From assembly GCA_964624635.1 (NCBI GenBank), contig CAZUXM010000001.1, forward strand, positions 96,264-160,263: a DNA stretch of 64,000 nt, in the 5' to 3' direction. This document shows positions 42,062 to 51,074 of the stretch, in pieces. Position numbers and translations under genes: made by a program. This stretch comes from JANWKQ01 sp964624635 (lineage in GTDB: Bacteria > Bacteroidota > Bacteroidia > CAIKAF01). Each line of letters starts with the position of its first letter. Positions within the stretch are counted from its first letter, which is position 1. The notes beneath the pieces are model-generated. The model saw only the letters and a program-made list of their open reading frames with translations. It was not told where the DNA came from and ran no database searches.

Positions 42062-43810
42062 TTATCTGGAAATAATAACCCTCATAAATCCTGTCTGCTG
42101 AGTATTTACATCTGTTAGCTCAAGAATATAAAATCCCGGGGTAATTTCTGATACATTCAACATATGTGAATTTTGGAATTGGACATTTTGTTGCATAACT
42201 ACCGATCCATTCATATTCATGATACGAACCAATAATTTTGTATCACTATTTCCATTAATAAATACACTATGTGATGCAGGATTTGGATAGATGCTCAAAC
42301 CTAATAATGCATTGGTAGCTTCTACACCTAATACCCCATCTACACCGTCACAATTTTCATCAATACTATTTCCTAAAAGATCCGTTGCTCCGGGGTGAAT
42401 TGCATTGTTGCCGTCGTTACAATCTGTACTGTCGGTAACATATCCTACCTGTGGTGAGCAAGCAGATATGGATGCTACTGATGCATCTCCATATGTGTCG
42501 TTGTCCTGATCAATATAATAAGTGATAAATGTAAGTCCATCATCTGCTGTGGTATTACAATTATTATCTAAACCATCACAAATTTCAGGGGCTCCCGGAT
42601 AAATGGCATTATTAGCGTCGTTACAATCAGTATTATTGGTTACATAACCCACCGGTGGTGAGCAAGCTGAAACAGATACTGCTGAGTTACCATAAGTATC
42701 ATTATCTAAATCCTGATAATAGGTAACGAAAGTAAGTCCGTCATCAGTTAATGTATTACAATCATTATCTAATCCATCACAAATTTCAGGGGCTCCCGGA
42801 TAAACAGTATTATTATTATCATTACAATCTACATCACTATTAAAACCATCCAAATCTATATCAACGGCAGCATCTACACCATCACAATTTTCGTCAATAC
42901 TATTAGCAGGAATTTCTAATGCAGCAGGATTAATAGCATTATTTCCATCATCACAATCTGTATTATCTGCTACAAAGCCTCCCGGAGGAATTGCTGAACA
43001 TGATAAAATGGCGGTAGCTGATTCATCTCCATAACTATCTGCATCCACATCAGGATAATAAGAATATGGCGGTGCTGTAACTGTTACACTAATGGAAGAA
43101 CTATCAGTAGCAGGTGCAATTGCTGCACCTTGTTGTGCAGTAACATGATACCATAAAGTATGAGTACCTACACCCGCCACTGATGGATCAAAATTGCTTC
43201 CAGACACACCGGGACCGCTAAACGTTCCACCTGGTGTTCCTGAAATGGTAAATGCTACTGAACCATCTAATTCGCAATATGTAGAAGACGGTAACGAAAA
43301 AGAAGGATCAGGTAAAACTGTTAAGTCAACAGTATAAAAAGCGGCATTGTTTGGTTGACTAAATGGAAAACCTGTACACGCTCCGCCTCCCGTTGGATAT
43401 CCTGTGGCATTAGCCAAAAAATCAATATCTATAGCAAATACACCAGCTTCTGTTGGAGTTCCGGAAAAGTAAAAACATCCATTGGCTGGAGGTGTATAAG
43501 TTGGCTGATTTGAACCACCGGTAAGTCCGGCAGGCAGCCCGGCAAATGTAATAGTATGTACACTTGTAATTTGTACACCAATACCTGCAGCTCCTGGATT
43601 AATCAATCCACCATCAAAACATGCCGTTGTAACATGGAAAGATTCAAAATCGTTGTACGGGGCATTAACACTTCCGTTGATTAACAAAGTATCACAGATT
43701 CCACCGTAAGGAGGCAAACTAGGTAAACAACCTACAGGGGTACATTGTGAAAAACCTTGTAGTGAAATGGTAAAAAAAGCACCAAGTGCTAATAAGTAAT
43801 TTTTCTTCAT
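42062..43810 (-). CDS. secreted T9SS protein with MopE-type metal-binding repeats
   Basis: 582 residues. Signal peptide MKKNYLLALGAFFTISLQGFSQ. The N-terminal half contains PKD/Ig-like parts (TFSGPGVSGSNFDPSVAGVG). Residues 285-492 hold four repeats DCDDGNNAINP..., DCNDNNNTVYPGAPEICDGLDNDC, DCNDANNAIYPGAPEICDGLDNNC and DCNDGNNAIHPG...DENCDG, close to the copper- or calcium-binding MopE motif. A T9SS tail (LSIYPNPASHSVF, GFYILELTD) ends it. The Asp/Asn/Cys repeats suggest surface metal binding; the metal is open. Own terminator downstream. Confidence 0.88.
   Translation of the reverse strand: MKKNYLLALGAFFTISLQGFSQCTPVGCLPSLPPYGGICDTLLINGSVNAPYNDFESFHVTTACFDGGLINPGAAGIGVQITSVHTITFAGLPAGLTGGSNQPTYTPPANGCFYFSGTPTEAGVFAIDIDFLANATGYPTGGGACTGFPFSQPNNAAFYTVDLTVLPDPSFSLPSSTYCELDGSVAFTISGTPGGTFSGPGVSGSNFDPSVAGVGTHTLWYHVTAQQGAAIAPATDSSSISVTVTAPPYSYYPDVDADSYGDESATAILSCSAIPPGGFVADNTDCDDGNNAINPAALEIPANSIDENCDGVDAAVDIDLDGFNSDVDCNDNNNTVYPGAPEICDGLDNDCNTLTDDGLTFVTYYQDLDNDTYGNSAVSVSACSPPVGYVTNNTDCNDANNAIYPGAPEICDGLDNNCNTTADDGLTFITYYIDQDNDTYGDASVASISACSPQVGYVTDSTDCNDGNNAIHPGATDLLGNSIDENCDGVDGVLGVEATNALLGLSIYPNPASHSVFINGNSDTKLLVRIMNMNGSVVMQQNVQFQNSHMLNVSEITPGFYILELTDVNTQQTGFMRVIISR
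42335..42958 (-). repeat. imperfect tandem repeats encoding MopE motifs
   Basis: Four imperfect copies of about 75-200 bases encode DCnDnNnAIyPGAPEICDGLDNnC blocks; the middle two are nearly identical in DNA. Repeated units make the gene prone to recombination. Confidence 0.75.
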
Positions 43811-43877
43811 AAAAATGAGTTATACACAAATATATACAATTAAAAGAGATAAATTGATCTCGAAATATGAAGTAAAA

Positions 43878-44324
43878 ATGAAGAGCATTTTTGAGGAAGA
43901 AACAAAAAGGGTGATACTTACAAGAATAGAACTACTTACTCCACATAGTGAAAGGCAATGGGGAAAGATGAATGTGGCTCAAATGTTGGCACACTGTGCC
44001 AATGCAATGGAGATGGCCATGGGCAGAATAAAGCCCAAAAAACAATGGATCGGTATCATAGGCTGGGTTTTCAAATCAGCATACTCTAATGAAAAGAATT
44101 TTCCGAAGAATGTGAAAACCATTAAAGGAGGTGAAGTAGTGAATGAAAAAGATTTTGAAGAAGAGAAAAAAAGACTTATTTATAAAATTGAAGAAATGCA
44201 CAAAGGTGGAGAGGAAATTTGTACAGACCATCCACATCCCATCATGGGGAAATTTTCTCCAAAAGAATGGGGAATGGGAATGTATAAACACTTAGATCAT
44301 CATTTACGACAATTTGGTGTATGA
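43878..44324 (+). CDS. DUF1569 protein (DinB-like)
   Basis: 148 residues from ATG 43878. A longer frame from 43815 would begin four bases from the divergent gene, which leaves no promoter; the family also starts MKxIFxxE as here. WGKMNVAQMLAHCANAMEMAMG is the DUF1569 core with a probable metal His, and the C-terminal KHLDHHLRQFG supplies more His, as in DinB-type bundles. Function unknown. Its stop overlaps the start of the Crp/Fnr gene (ATGA), so the two are co-translated. Confidence 0.85.
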   Translation: MKSIFEEETKRVILTRIELLTPHSERQWGKMNVAQMLAHCANAMEMAMGRIKPKKQWIGIIGWVFKSAYSNEKNFPKNVKTIKGGEVVNEKDFEEEKKRLIYKIEEMHKGGEEICTDHPHPIMGKFSPKEWGMGMYKHLDHHLRQFGV

Positions 44325-44884
44325 ACATAATAGAAGAATATCTATCAAAAAACTTTCCACTACCAGCACCAATTATGAAAGAGGTAACCGGCAAGTTTAC
44401 AAGAGAAGAAATATCAAAAGGGGACTATTATATAAAACAAGGACGCCCAGCTTTAAAAATGGGATTGATTGAATCCGGTTTAATAAGAATATATGCTCCT
44501 TCCCAAGAGAAAGAAGTAACGCAGTGGATTTCTACCTCTGGCTATTTTATTACTGAACTCTCCAGTTTTATTTTCCAAAATCCGGCACGACTTCATTTAC
44601 AAGCCCTCGAAAATTGTGTGATCTGGTCAATTGGAAAAGAAGACCATCAATTATTATGTAAAAATATTCCCGAGTGGAATGAAGTAGATAAAAAATTTAT
44701 TGCTAAGTGTTTTGTAACACTTGAAGACAGAATATTCAGTCATTTATACATGACAGCTGAAGAACGCTTTAAATCACTCATGGATACTCAGCCTGATCTA
44801 TTTAATAAAGTTCCTTTACAGTATCTCGCTTCTATGTTAGGAATGACTCCGGAAACACTTAGTAGAATGCGAAAAAAAGTCTAG
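44321..44884 (+). CDS. Crp/Fnr-family transcriptional regulator
   Basis: 187 residues. N-terminal cyclic-nucleotide-like beta roll (GDYYIKQGRPALKMGLIESGLIRIYA) and C-terminal winged helix (VPLQYLASMLGMTPETLSRMRKK). The recognition helix contains ETLSR, the E-x-x-S-R pattern that in FNR reads TTGAT half sites. No N-terminal Cys cluster, so it is not an oxygen-sensing FNR. A perfect TTGAT-N4-ATCAA site occurs 408 bases downstream (45292). Translationally coupled to the DUF1569 gene; convergent overlap with the DUF2147 gene. Confidence 0.9.
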   Translation: MNIIEEYLSKNFPLPAPIMKEVTGKFTREEISKGDYYIKQGRPALKMGLIESGLIRIYAPSQEKEVTQWISTSGYFITELSSFIFQNPARLHLQALENCVIWSIGKEDHQLLCKNIPEWNEVDKKFIAKCFVTLEDRIFSHLYMTAEERFKSLMDTQPDLFNKVPLQYLASMLGMTPETLSRMRKKV

Positions 44885-45246
44885 TTTTTAGTTCTTGTCC
44901 ACTTTTTGGTCTTAGATAAAAATCCTGAACTGGCTGTGATAGAAAGCTCATTCCCATCTAATTTTAGTGTACCACTATAGATGTCTCCCCTCGCTACTAC
45001 TTTACCTTTCCATTTTCCATCTGAAAATGAGAATTCCTGTAATACTAAATCCCCCACTTTTGCTTTTGAACTTGGTTCACTCATCCAGATCAGCTTGCCA
45101 AAATAAACAGATCCTGTTTTATAGATTTCCATTTTACGAGTACCATCCGGGTTAAGCCATTTGCCAATAATAGCATCTGCACCTGTTTGACTGTAAGAAA
45201 CTATTGAAGTAGAAATTAAAAAAACAATGACTGTTATAATTTTCAT
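44881..45246 (-). CDS. secreted DUF2147 protein
   Basis: 121 residues from ATG 45246 (signal peptide MKIITVIVFLISTSIVSYSQ); a longer frame from 45282 is not signal-like. The mature part, with IIGKWLNPDGTRKMEIYKTGSVYFGKLIWM, then FSDGKWKGKVVARGDIYSGTLKLDG and LSKTKKWTR, matches DUF2147, a lipocalin-like small secreted fold. Its upstream region carries the Fnr-type box. Four-base overlap with the convergent Crp/Fnr gene. Confidence 0.88.
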   Translation of the reverse strand: MKIITVIVFLISTSIVSYSQTGADAIIGKWLNPDGTRKMEIYKTGSVYFGKLIWMSEPSSKAKVGDLVLQEFSFSDGKWKGKVVARGDIYSGTLKLDGNELSITASSGFLSKTKKWTRTKN

Positions 45247-45291
45247 CCAGTTAAAACGGTGCTCTTGAAAAAATATTGTCAACTAAATTTC

Positions 45292-45305
45292 TTGATATTT
45301 ATCAA
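45292..45305. promoter_or_regulatory. FNR-type operator TTGAT-ATTT-ATCAA
   Basis: Exact FNR/Crp-family consensus palindrome (extended TCTTGATA-TT-TATCAAGA), in the 111-base divergent promoter region of the DUF2147 gene (45246) and the DUF4260 gene (45358). Confidence 0.75.
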
Positions 45306-45357
45306 GAGGTCACGGTAAAATATAGCTGATCTTTGTTTCGATAATAAACAAACGAAC

Positions 45358-45711
45358 ATGAAAAATATAATTAAATTGGAAGAGTTAGCCATGACGGGCA
45401 TTGCCATTTATTATTTAACCACCTTACATATTGGCATCAGCCAATGGTGGTACCTATTGTTATTTTTTGCTCCTGACATAAGTATTCTGGGCTACTTATT
45501 AGGTAAAAAAACGGGAGCCGTTATCTATAATATATTTCATCATAGATTATTGGCAATTGGTTTTTTAATTATCGGAATATTGGTGAAGCAAAACTATTTC
45601 ATATTTACCGGAACTATTTTATTTGCCCATTCATCATTCGACAGAATGATGGGTTACGGGTTGAAGTACTTTGAAGGTTTTAAACATACTCACTTAGGAA
45701 TAATGAAATAA
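45358..45711 (+). CDS. DUF4260 membrane protein
   Basis: 117 residues with four hydrophobic segments. EELAMTGIAIYYL, WWYLLLFFAPDISILGYLLG, YNIFHHRLLAIG and FAHSSFDRMMGYGLKY match the DUF4260 family, whose conserved His and Asp residues are all present. Function unknown. Its promoter lies with the Fnr-type box and a divergent DUF2147 gene, so both may be controlled by the neighbouring Crp/Fnr regulator. Confidence 0.88.
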   Translation: MKNIIKLEELAMTGIAIYYLTTLHIGISQWWYLLLFFAPDISILGYLLGKKTGAVIYNIFHHRLLAIGFLIIGILVKQNYFIFTGTILFAHSSFDRMMGYGLKYFEGFKHTHLGIMK

Positions 45712-45713
45712 AT

Positions 45714-47183
45714 TTAGCCCCTTGCTTTCCTGTAAATCATTTGGATTTTTTCGGCAGCCAGTACCAGAAATATAGGTAATAGCGGCATGAGGTATCTTTC
45801 TTCATTCATTTTTTGAATAAAAAATAAATAGAATAAATATCCAATAATAGCCATTGCCATTAACCAAAATATTTTGTGGTTTATATTGGTGATATGCGAA
45901 ATAGATAATAACGCAATAATAGTAATCATACCTACACATGTATATCTGAATATTTCCATCCACCAGCGGCCTCTGAATTTGGTTTGGAAAATTTTTAAGT
46001 TCAATTGGCTTTTTGAAAATGTCCAGGTTGCTGAGCGTAGAGGTACAGCAAAATTATTTTCCATCCACATTTTTTTCTTCAGAACATTTGTCCATTGATC
46101 AACGTCCTTACGAAGATTTGATTCTAATACCGTTTCTCCTGGAACAGGTAATCCATTTTTTTCATAAGGGTGAATTAAAAAACTCACCTCATGATATCTT
46201 TTAAAAAGATCACGAAAATCAGACTCCGGAATGCATTTAAACACTTTTGGAGGAATTTCACTTACAATCCTGTTCAGGTTATTATCAAATTCTCCGGGAT
46301 TTTTTGATAAATACCAAATAGAAATCATATGAGAATGAAATGTAGGACTTACATGTTCCCAAGTTTTATAAAAAGCAGTAAAGGATCCATGCACCGGACG
46401 GTATTGTGAATTATTGGTTACATGATATATGGGGTGCAATTTTAAATGATGTGTAATGGTATATGCTCTAATTTCCCAAGCCGAAAACCCACCGAATGCT
46501 ATTAGGATAGAGAAAATAAATGGTATCCATTTACGTTCTCGTTTTTGTTGAACCCAAACGAACAGGCTATATAAAAACGGTAATAAAAAAATACCTAGTT
46601 GGGGCCTGATTAGTAACATACACCCAACCATGGCTGCCTGAAATATGAGCCATTTTTGTTTTTTGTATTTATAAAACATAACGGTCCCATACAATAGAAA
46701 AACAAACAACGAAGGCGTAATCGATTCGGAAATATAATAGAACAAAAATCCCCAAAATATTGGAACCGCTGCATAAAATATTTGTATAACGGTTCCTGTA
46801 AACTTGCCCAATAGTTCACGAGCTAACAAACCAAACACAAGTAGTGAAAAAAAGTGAAGCAGGAGCGAAAAATGTTTTTGTAGTCCATTCCCCTCTTTTC
46901 CATCCAGGTATAACAAACCTATATTAATAATACCAATAAGCGGAGGTCTTTGTACATATGAACTAACCCCTTGTGAATTGTCTTTCCAAACGCCTGTCTT
47001 CACAAAATTATAGCCGGGAACTATATAGGAAGCATCATCTGCAGTATGAATCATGCCATCAGAAACATCGATATTTTGTTGATGTAAATATTGAAGATTG
47101 TAAGAGTGTAACCACCATGCCCAACAAGTTCCTGCCATGGCTATAATTATGCCTAATAATTGTATTGAGATTCTATTTGGCAA
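45714..47183 (-). CDS. GT39-like membrane glycosyltransferase
   Basis: 489 residues, about eleven hydrophobic segments. After the first helix a periplasmic loop with DVSDGMIHTADDASY and SYVQRPPLIGIINIGLLY has the Asp-rich pattern of the GT39/ArnT/PMT superfamily, which transfers sugars from polyprenyl phosphate carriers. A long soluble loop sits between residues 240 and 400. It ends close to the DUF4260 gene (convergent). Its start overlaps the end of the paralogue gene at 47173 by eleven bases, so they form one transcript. Confidence 0.8.
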   Translation of the reverse strand: MPNRISIQLLGIIIAMAGTCWAWWLHSYNLQYLHQQNIDVSDGMIHTADDASYIVPGYNFVKTGVWKDNSQGVSSYVQRPPLIGIINIGLLYLDGKEGNGLQKHFSLLLHFFSLLVFGLLARELLGKFTGTVIQIFYAAVPIFWGFLFYYISESITPSLFVFLLYGTVMFYKYKKQKWLIFQAAMVGCMLLIRPQLGIFLLPFLYSLFVWVQQKRERKWIPFIFSILIAFGGFSAWEIRAYTITHHLKLHPIYHVTNNSQYRPVHGSFTAFYKTWEHVSPTFHSHMISIWYLSKNPGEFDNNLNRIVSEIPPKVFKCIPESDFRDLFKRYHEVSFLIHPYEKNGLPVPGETVLESNLRKDVDQWTNVLKKKMWMENNFAVPLRSATWTFSKSQLNLKIFQTKFRGRWWMEIFRYTCVGMITIIALLSISHITNINHKIFWLMAMAIIGYLFYLFFIQKMNEERYLMPLLPIFLVLAAEKIQMIYRKARG

Positions 47184-47658
47184 ATGCGAATGACTTGACT
47201 ATTTCAAGTCCTTTTTTGTATTTGTTATTATAACAATAAATTCTTGCTTCAAAATAAATTTTTCTTTTTTCACTAAATCCAACGGCCACTATTACACAGG
47301 CATATTGGTTAGCATCCATCCCGGGAGTTTTTGCCAATACATAATATCCAGATGGAATTAATGGTAACGAATCACCGGGAACAATATCATAAAAACTTTG
47401 GTCACCGGCTACATCTGTTGCCACTTGTTTAATAGGTAAATTGCTATAATACATATCATAATAACCTTTACCAAAAGCTGAAATTTCTACTGTATATTCA
47501 TCATTTTGCCAATTAAATTCATCGGTTGAATTTCCTACCTGAGATAATTCGACTGGAGAAGAAAAACTGAAAAATTTTGCATCCCATTTATATACGAATT
47601 GTGCATGTGTTAATACACTGAAAAATAAAAAAGATATAGCTAACAAGATATTTTTCAT
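47173..47658 (-). CDS. small secreted protein, paralogue A
   Basis: 161 residues with signal peptide (MKNILLAISFLFFSVLTHAQ). The mature part YKWDAKFFSFSSPVELSQVGNS, then GYYVLAKTPG and IYFEARIYCYNNKYKKGLEIVKSF aligns clearly with the protein at 47669. Each has a KSF-like ending. No known family; the fold looks like a single alpha/beta domain. The two genes and the GT39-like one form a run on the minus strand with 10-base spacing or less. Confidence 0.78.
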   Translation of the reverse strand: MKNILLAISFLFFSVLTHAQFVYKWDAKFFSFSSPVELSQVGNSTDEFNWQNDEYTVEISAFGKGYYDMYYSNLPIKQVATDVAGDQSFYDIVPGDSLPLIPSGYYVLAKTPGMDANQYACVIVAVGFSEKRKIYFEARIYCYNNKYKKGLEIVKSFAFAK

Positions 47659-47668
47659 CTGTATTCAA

Positions 47669-48157
47669 TTAAAAAAATGAAAAGGTTTTGGCGATTTTAA
47701 CTCCAACCGATTCGTTTTTATCGTAGCAGTATACAGTACCTTCTATATAATGTTTTTTCTTTTCATCAATACCTATCACCAATATTACAACTGCATTAGG
47801 AACCACTTCACTGGTTGATTTACTCTCAGCAATTACATAATATCCTTTTGAAATATTAGGTAAAGCACCTCCGTCTTTCACATTCACAAATCCGTATGCT
47901 TTGGCAATTTCTGTAGCAGCATTTTTCCAACTACTTTTATCTACATATTGGTTATAATAACTGATATCGAATCCTGAAATATCAACTGCATAATCATCAT
48001 TATCCGAACCAAACACATCTACTGATTCGGTTTCATACAAATCTAACTTAACGGGTGATTTAAAACTAACACTGTATTTATCCCATTTATAATCATATTG
48101 TGCATATACAACTGCCGACAAAACAAGAATAGAGAATAATAAGAATGATTTTTTCAT
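47669..48157 (-). CDS. small secreted protein, paralogue B
   Basis: 162 residues with signal peptide (MKKSFLLFSILVLSAVVYAQ). Paralogue of the preceding gene: YDYKWDKYSVSFKSPVKLDLYE, GYYVIAESKS and HYIEGTVYCYDKNESVGVKIAKTFSF line up. Gene duplication followed by divergence (about one third identity). It lies 18 bases downstream of the amidohydrolase gene. Function unknown. Confidence 0.78.
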   Translation of the reverse strand: MKKSFLLFSILVLSAVVYAQYDYKWDKYSVSFKSPVKLDLYETESVDVFGSDNDDYAVDISGFDISYYNQYVDKSSWKNAATEIAKAYGFVNVKDGGALPNISKGYYVIAESKSTSEVVPNAVVILVIGIDEKKKHYIEGTVYCYDKNESVGVKIAKTFSFF

Positions 48158-48175
48158 ATGCTAAATCTACAATAT

Positions 48176-49831
48176 TTATGGGTTTACAGCAACAAGCTTG
48201 CCATTTACATAAACACGCTTTGGTAAAAGTGATGGAATGGCGTTTTCATCCATGGTAAAAAGATCTTGATCTGTAATGATAAAATCAGCCCATTTTCCTA
48301 CTTTAATAGAGCCTTTTTCGTTTTCTTCGAACTGTGAATAGGCTGCCCAGAGTGTCATTCCTTTAAGTGTTTCGTAACGGTCCAGCTTTTCTTCTATAAT
48401 AAGGTCATACGAATTTTTTGATATTGGATTTTTTCGGGTAATAGCTGTATAAAAAGTATAAAAAGGGTTTACTTCTTCTACAGGAAAATCAGTTCCCAAG
48501 GCAATACTTCCTGCATGTAGCATACAGGTTTTAAGAGCATAAGCATATTTCATCCTTTGTTTACCTAAACGTTCGGTTACCCAGGGGGCATCTGAAGTAG
48601 CATGCGTAGGTTGCATAGATGGAATAATCTTATTTTTTTGAAGTATTGATAATTCCGTTTCGGTAATCAATTGCATATGCTCAATTCTCCAACGAGAGCT
48701 TGAATCATTACCTAATACTTCTGACATTATTTGAAGAGTAATTCTATTAGTTGAATCACCTATACAATGCACGTTGAGTTGTAGTTTTTTATCTCTTATT
48801 TTAATAGCCAATGATCGTAAACTATCAACGGGGTTGAGTAAAAAACCCTTGTGTTGGGGTTGGTCGCTATAATCACCAATCAAACAGGCTCCTCTTGAGC
48901 CCATGGCACCATCCATATAATATTTTACTGAGTTTATATGAAGTTTTTCGGTTTTTAGTTCGCCGTTTTGTAATAACCAATTTAATGTGGGTGGGGTGGG
49001 ATTTGCCATGGCATAGATGCGAATGGTTAACTCGCCCGATTGATGCATTTCGTTGTACAAATCAATCAAGTCCTTATCAATACCGGCATCACAAACGGTA
49101 GTTAACCCATACTTAAAACAAGTATCTTGTGCTTGTAAGATGGAGGTCCATTTTTCTTCTTTGGTAGGTTGTGGTAATTTTGATGTAACCAAATCCACCG
49201 CATTGTCAATTAGCGCTCCAGTTAATTTTCCGTTTTCTTTGATAAATTCTCCTCCTGAAATTTTTGAATCAAGAGTTATACCTGCCAGGTCCAATGCTTT
49301 TTGGTTTACAAGAGCTGCATGTCCATCAATTCTGGTTAAGCATACAGGCACATCAGGATATAATTTATTTAATTCAATATTATTGGGGAACTTCTTGCTT
49401 TTCCATAAATTTTGATCCCAACCACGACCTATAATAGAAGTTGGTGATTTTTTATCTGAAGAAATAGATTCTTTGGTAAAAATATTCACCTTATTCATTA
49501 TTTCTTCTTCGCTTTGTACACCTCGAAGATCAATCGTAACTATACTTTGTCCTAATCCATAAAAATGTGAATGAGCATCAATAAAGCCGGGATAGATAAA
49601 TTTACCTTTACAATCAAGCGTACTATCTGATTGATAATATCTTAATACATCACTGTTAGACCCTAACATTTCAATTTTACCATGATGAATTACCATGGCT
49701 TCATATTTTTCACCTTCTTTTTCCATAGAGTATATGGTGGCGTTGTGAAAAATAAAATCCACTTTTCGTTTACCATTACCGCAGGAGGTTAGAATCAAAG
49801 TAAAAATAGAAAACCAAAAAAGTTTATTCAT
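48176..49831 (-). CDS. amidohydrolase (YtcJ-like), lipoprotein
   Basis: 551 residues from ATG 49831; the 13 residues upstream are not signal-like. Lipobox LILTSC gives a membrane-bound lipoprotein. Metal site YPGFIDAHSHFYGLG and later HCIGDS, RIEHMQL, GTDFPVE are those of the YtcJ-type amidohydrolase superfamily (zinc-dependent, TIM barrel). Substrates of this group vary (amino acid or formyl derivatives). Downstream are the two small paralogues. Confidence 0.88.
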   Translation of the reverse strand: MNKLFWFSIFTLILTSCGNGKRKVDFIFHNATIYSMEKEGEKYEAMVIHHGKIEMLGSNSDVLRYYQSDSTLDCKGKFIYPGFIDAHSHFYGLGQSIVTIDLRGVQSEEEIMNKVNIFTKESISSDKKSPTSIIGRGWDQNLWKSKKFPNNIELNKLYPDVPVCLTRIDGHAALVNQKALDLAGITLDSKISGGEFIKENGKLTGALIDNAVDLVTSKLPQPTKEEKWTSILQAQDTCFKYGLTTVCDAGIDKDLIDLYNEMHQSGELTIRIYAMANPTPPTLNWLLQNGELKTEKLHINSVKYYMDGAMGSRGACLIGDYSDQPQHKGFLLNPVDSLRSLAIKIRDKKLQLNVHCIGDSTNRITLQIMSEVLGNDSSSRWRIEHMQLITETELSILQKNKIIPSMQPTHATSDAPWVTERLGKQRMKYAYALKTCMLHAGSIALGTDFPVEEVNPFYTFYTAITRKNPISKNSYDLIIEEKLDRYETLKGMTLWAAYSQFEENEKGSIKVGKWADFIITDQDLFTMDENAIPSLLPKRVYVNGKLVAVNP

Positions 49832-49912
49832 AATAAAAAATGTATTCGAGTTGTTATAAAGACGACCCATGGGACGTCTTTACTGTACATCGAAATGTTA
49901 TATAAAATGATA

Positions 49913-50999
49913 TTAATTGTACTCCATTAAATAGGATTTCAAAAATCCATCAATATTGCCATCCAATACTCCCTGTGCATCACTGGTTTCAAAATCAGTA
50001 CGAACATCTTTTACCATTTTGTATGGATGTAACACATACGAACGGATTTGAGAACCCCATTCAATTTTCTTTTTATTGCCTTCAACCACATCCCGTTCTT
50101 CGTTTCGTTTTCGCATTTCAATTTCATATAGCTGAGACTTTAACAATTGAATGGCATTTTCTTTATTCTGTAACTGAGATCTGCTTTCCTGATTTTTGAT
50201 AATGATACCAGTAGGCTTATGGTATAAACGAACGGCAGTTTCCACCTTATTTACATTTTGTCCACCGGCTCCACCACTTCTAAAAGTTTCAAATTCAATA
50301 TCACTATCTTTTACTTCAATATCGATGGTATCATCAATCAACGGATACACATACACAGAAGCAAAAGAAGTATGTCGTTTTGCATTGGAATCGAATGGGG
50401 AAATACGAACCAAACGATGTACTCCATTCTCACCTTTTAAATATCCATAGGCGGCTTCGCCGTCAAAATTGAGAGTAACAGTTTTGATACCTGCCACATC
50501 ACCATCCTGAGAATCGGTTTCAGTTACTTTATATCCATTTTTTTCACCCCACATAATATACATTCGCATAAGCATGGATGCCCAATCGCAACTTTCTGTG
50601 CCCCCTGCACCCGCGGTAATCTGAAGAACTGCATTGAGTCCATCTTCTTTACCACGAAGCATTTTTTTAAGTTCTAATGCTTCCAGTTTTTCTTCCGCAA
50701 TTTTATATTGTTCTTCCAGTTCCGATTCTTCGGCAGCACCATCTTTAAAAAAATCGAACAATACATGGGCATCATCAATAGCTGATTTTACTCCATTGTA
50801 TTCCGCAATGAGCTTTTCTTTTAGTTTGATAGACTTTTCTATCTTTTCTGCTTCTTTAGGATTATCCCAGAATTTAGGATTTTCGCGAATGCGGTTTTCT
50901 TCTTGTAGTTCAATAAGCTTGCCATCTACGTCAAAGAGACCCCCTCAACGCCTCTAGGCGTCTTAAAACTTCCTTCAAATGATCTGCTGTAATAGCCAT
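49913..50999 (-). CDS. prfB: peptide chain release factor 2, with programmed +1 frameshift
   Basis: True start ATG at 50999. The first 22 codons run to an in-frame TGA at 50933-50931 in the classic context AGGGGG-TCT-CTT-TGA-C, with the Shine-Dalgarno-like AGGGGG six bases upstream. A +1 shift at CTT-TGA joins to DVDGKLIELQEE... in the 50931-49913 frame, giving about 361 residues. GGAGGQNVNK carries the GGQ motif of peptide release; RISPFDS carries the SPF anticodon-like tripeptide for UGA/UAA. Autoregulation: low RF2 favours frameshift. Confidence 0.97.
50930..50945 (-). promoter_or_regulatory. prfB programmed frameshift site
   Basis: Minus strand AGGGGG-TCT-CTT-TGA-C. All elements of the RF2 shift site are present: SD-like AGGGGG, slippery CTT, UGA stop followed by C. 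Confidence 0.96.
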
Positions 51000-51074
51000 G
51001 ATAATATTATTAATACACAAATATAAATAAGAGAACTATTGGGAACAACATTTTTTTTATCTTGCCATTAAATC

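Noticed and set aside
42335..42958. Possible CRISPR-like array from regular repeats
   Set aside because: Repeats are in frame and code for MopE motifs; no constant repeat length or spacers.
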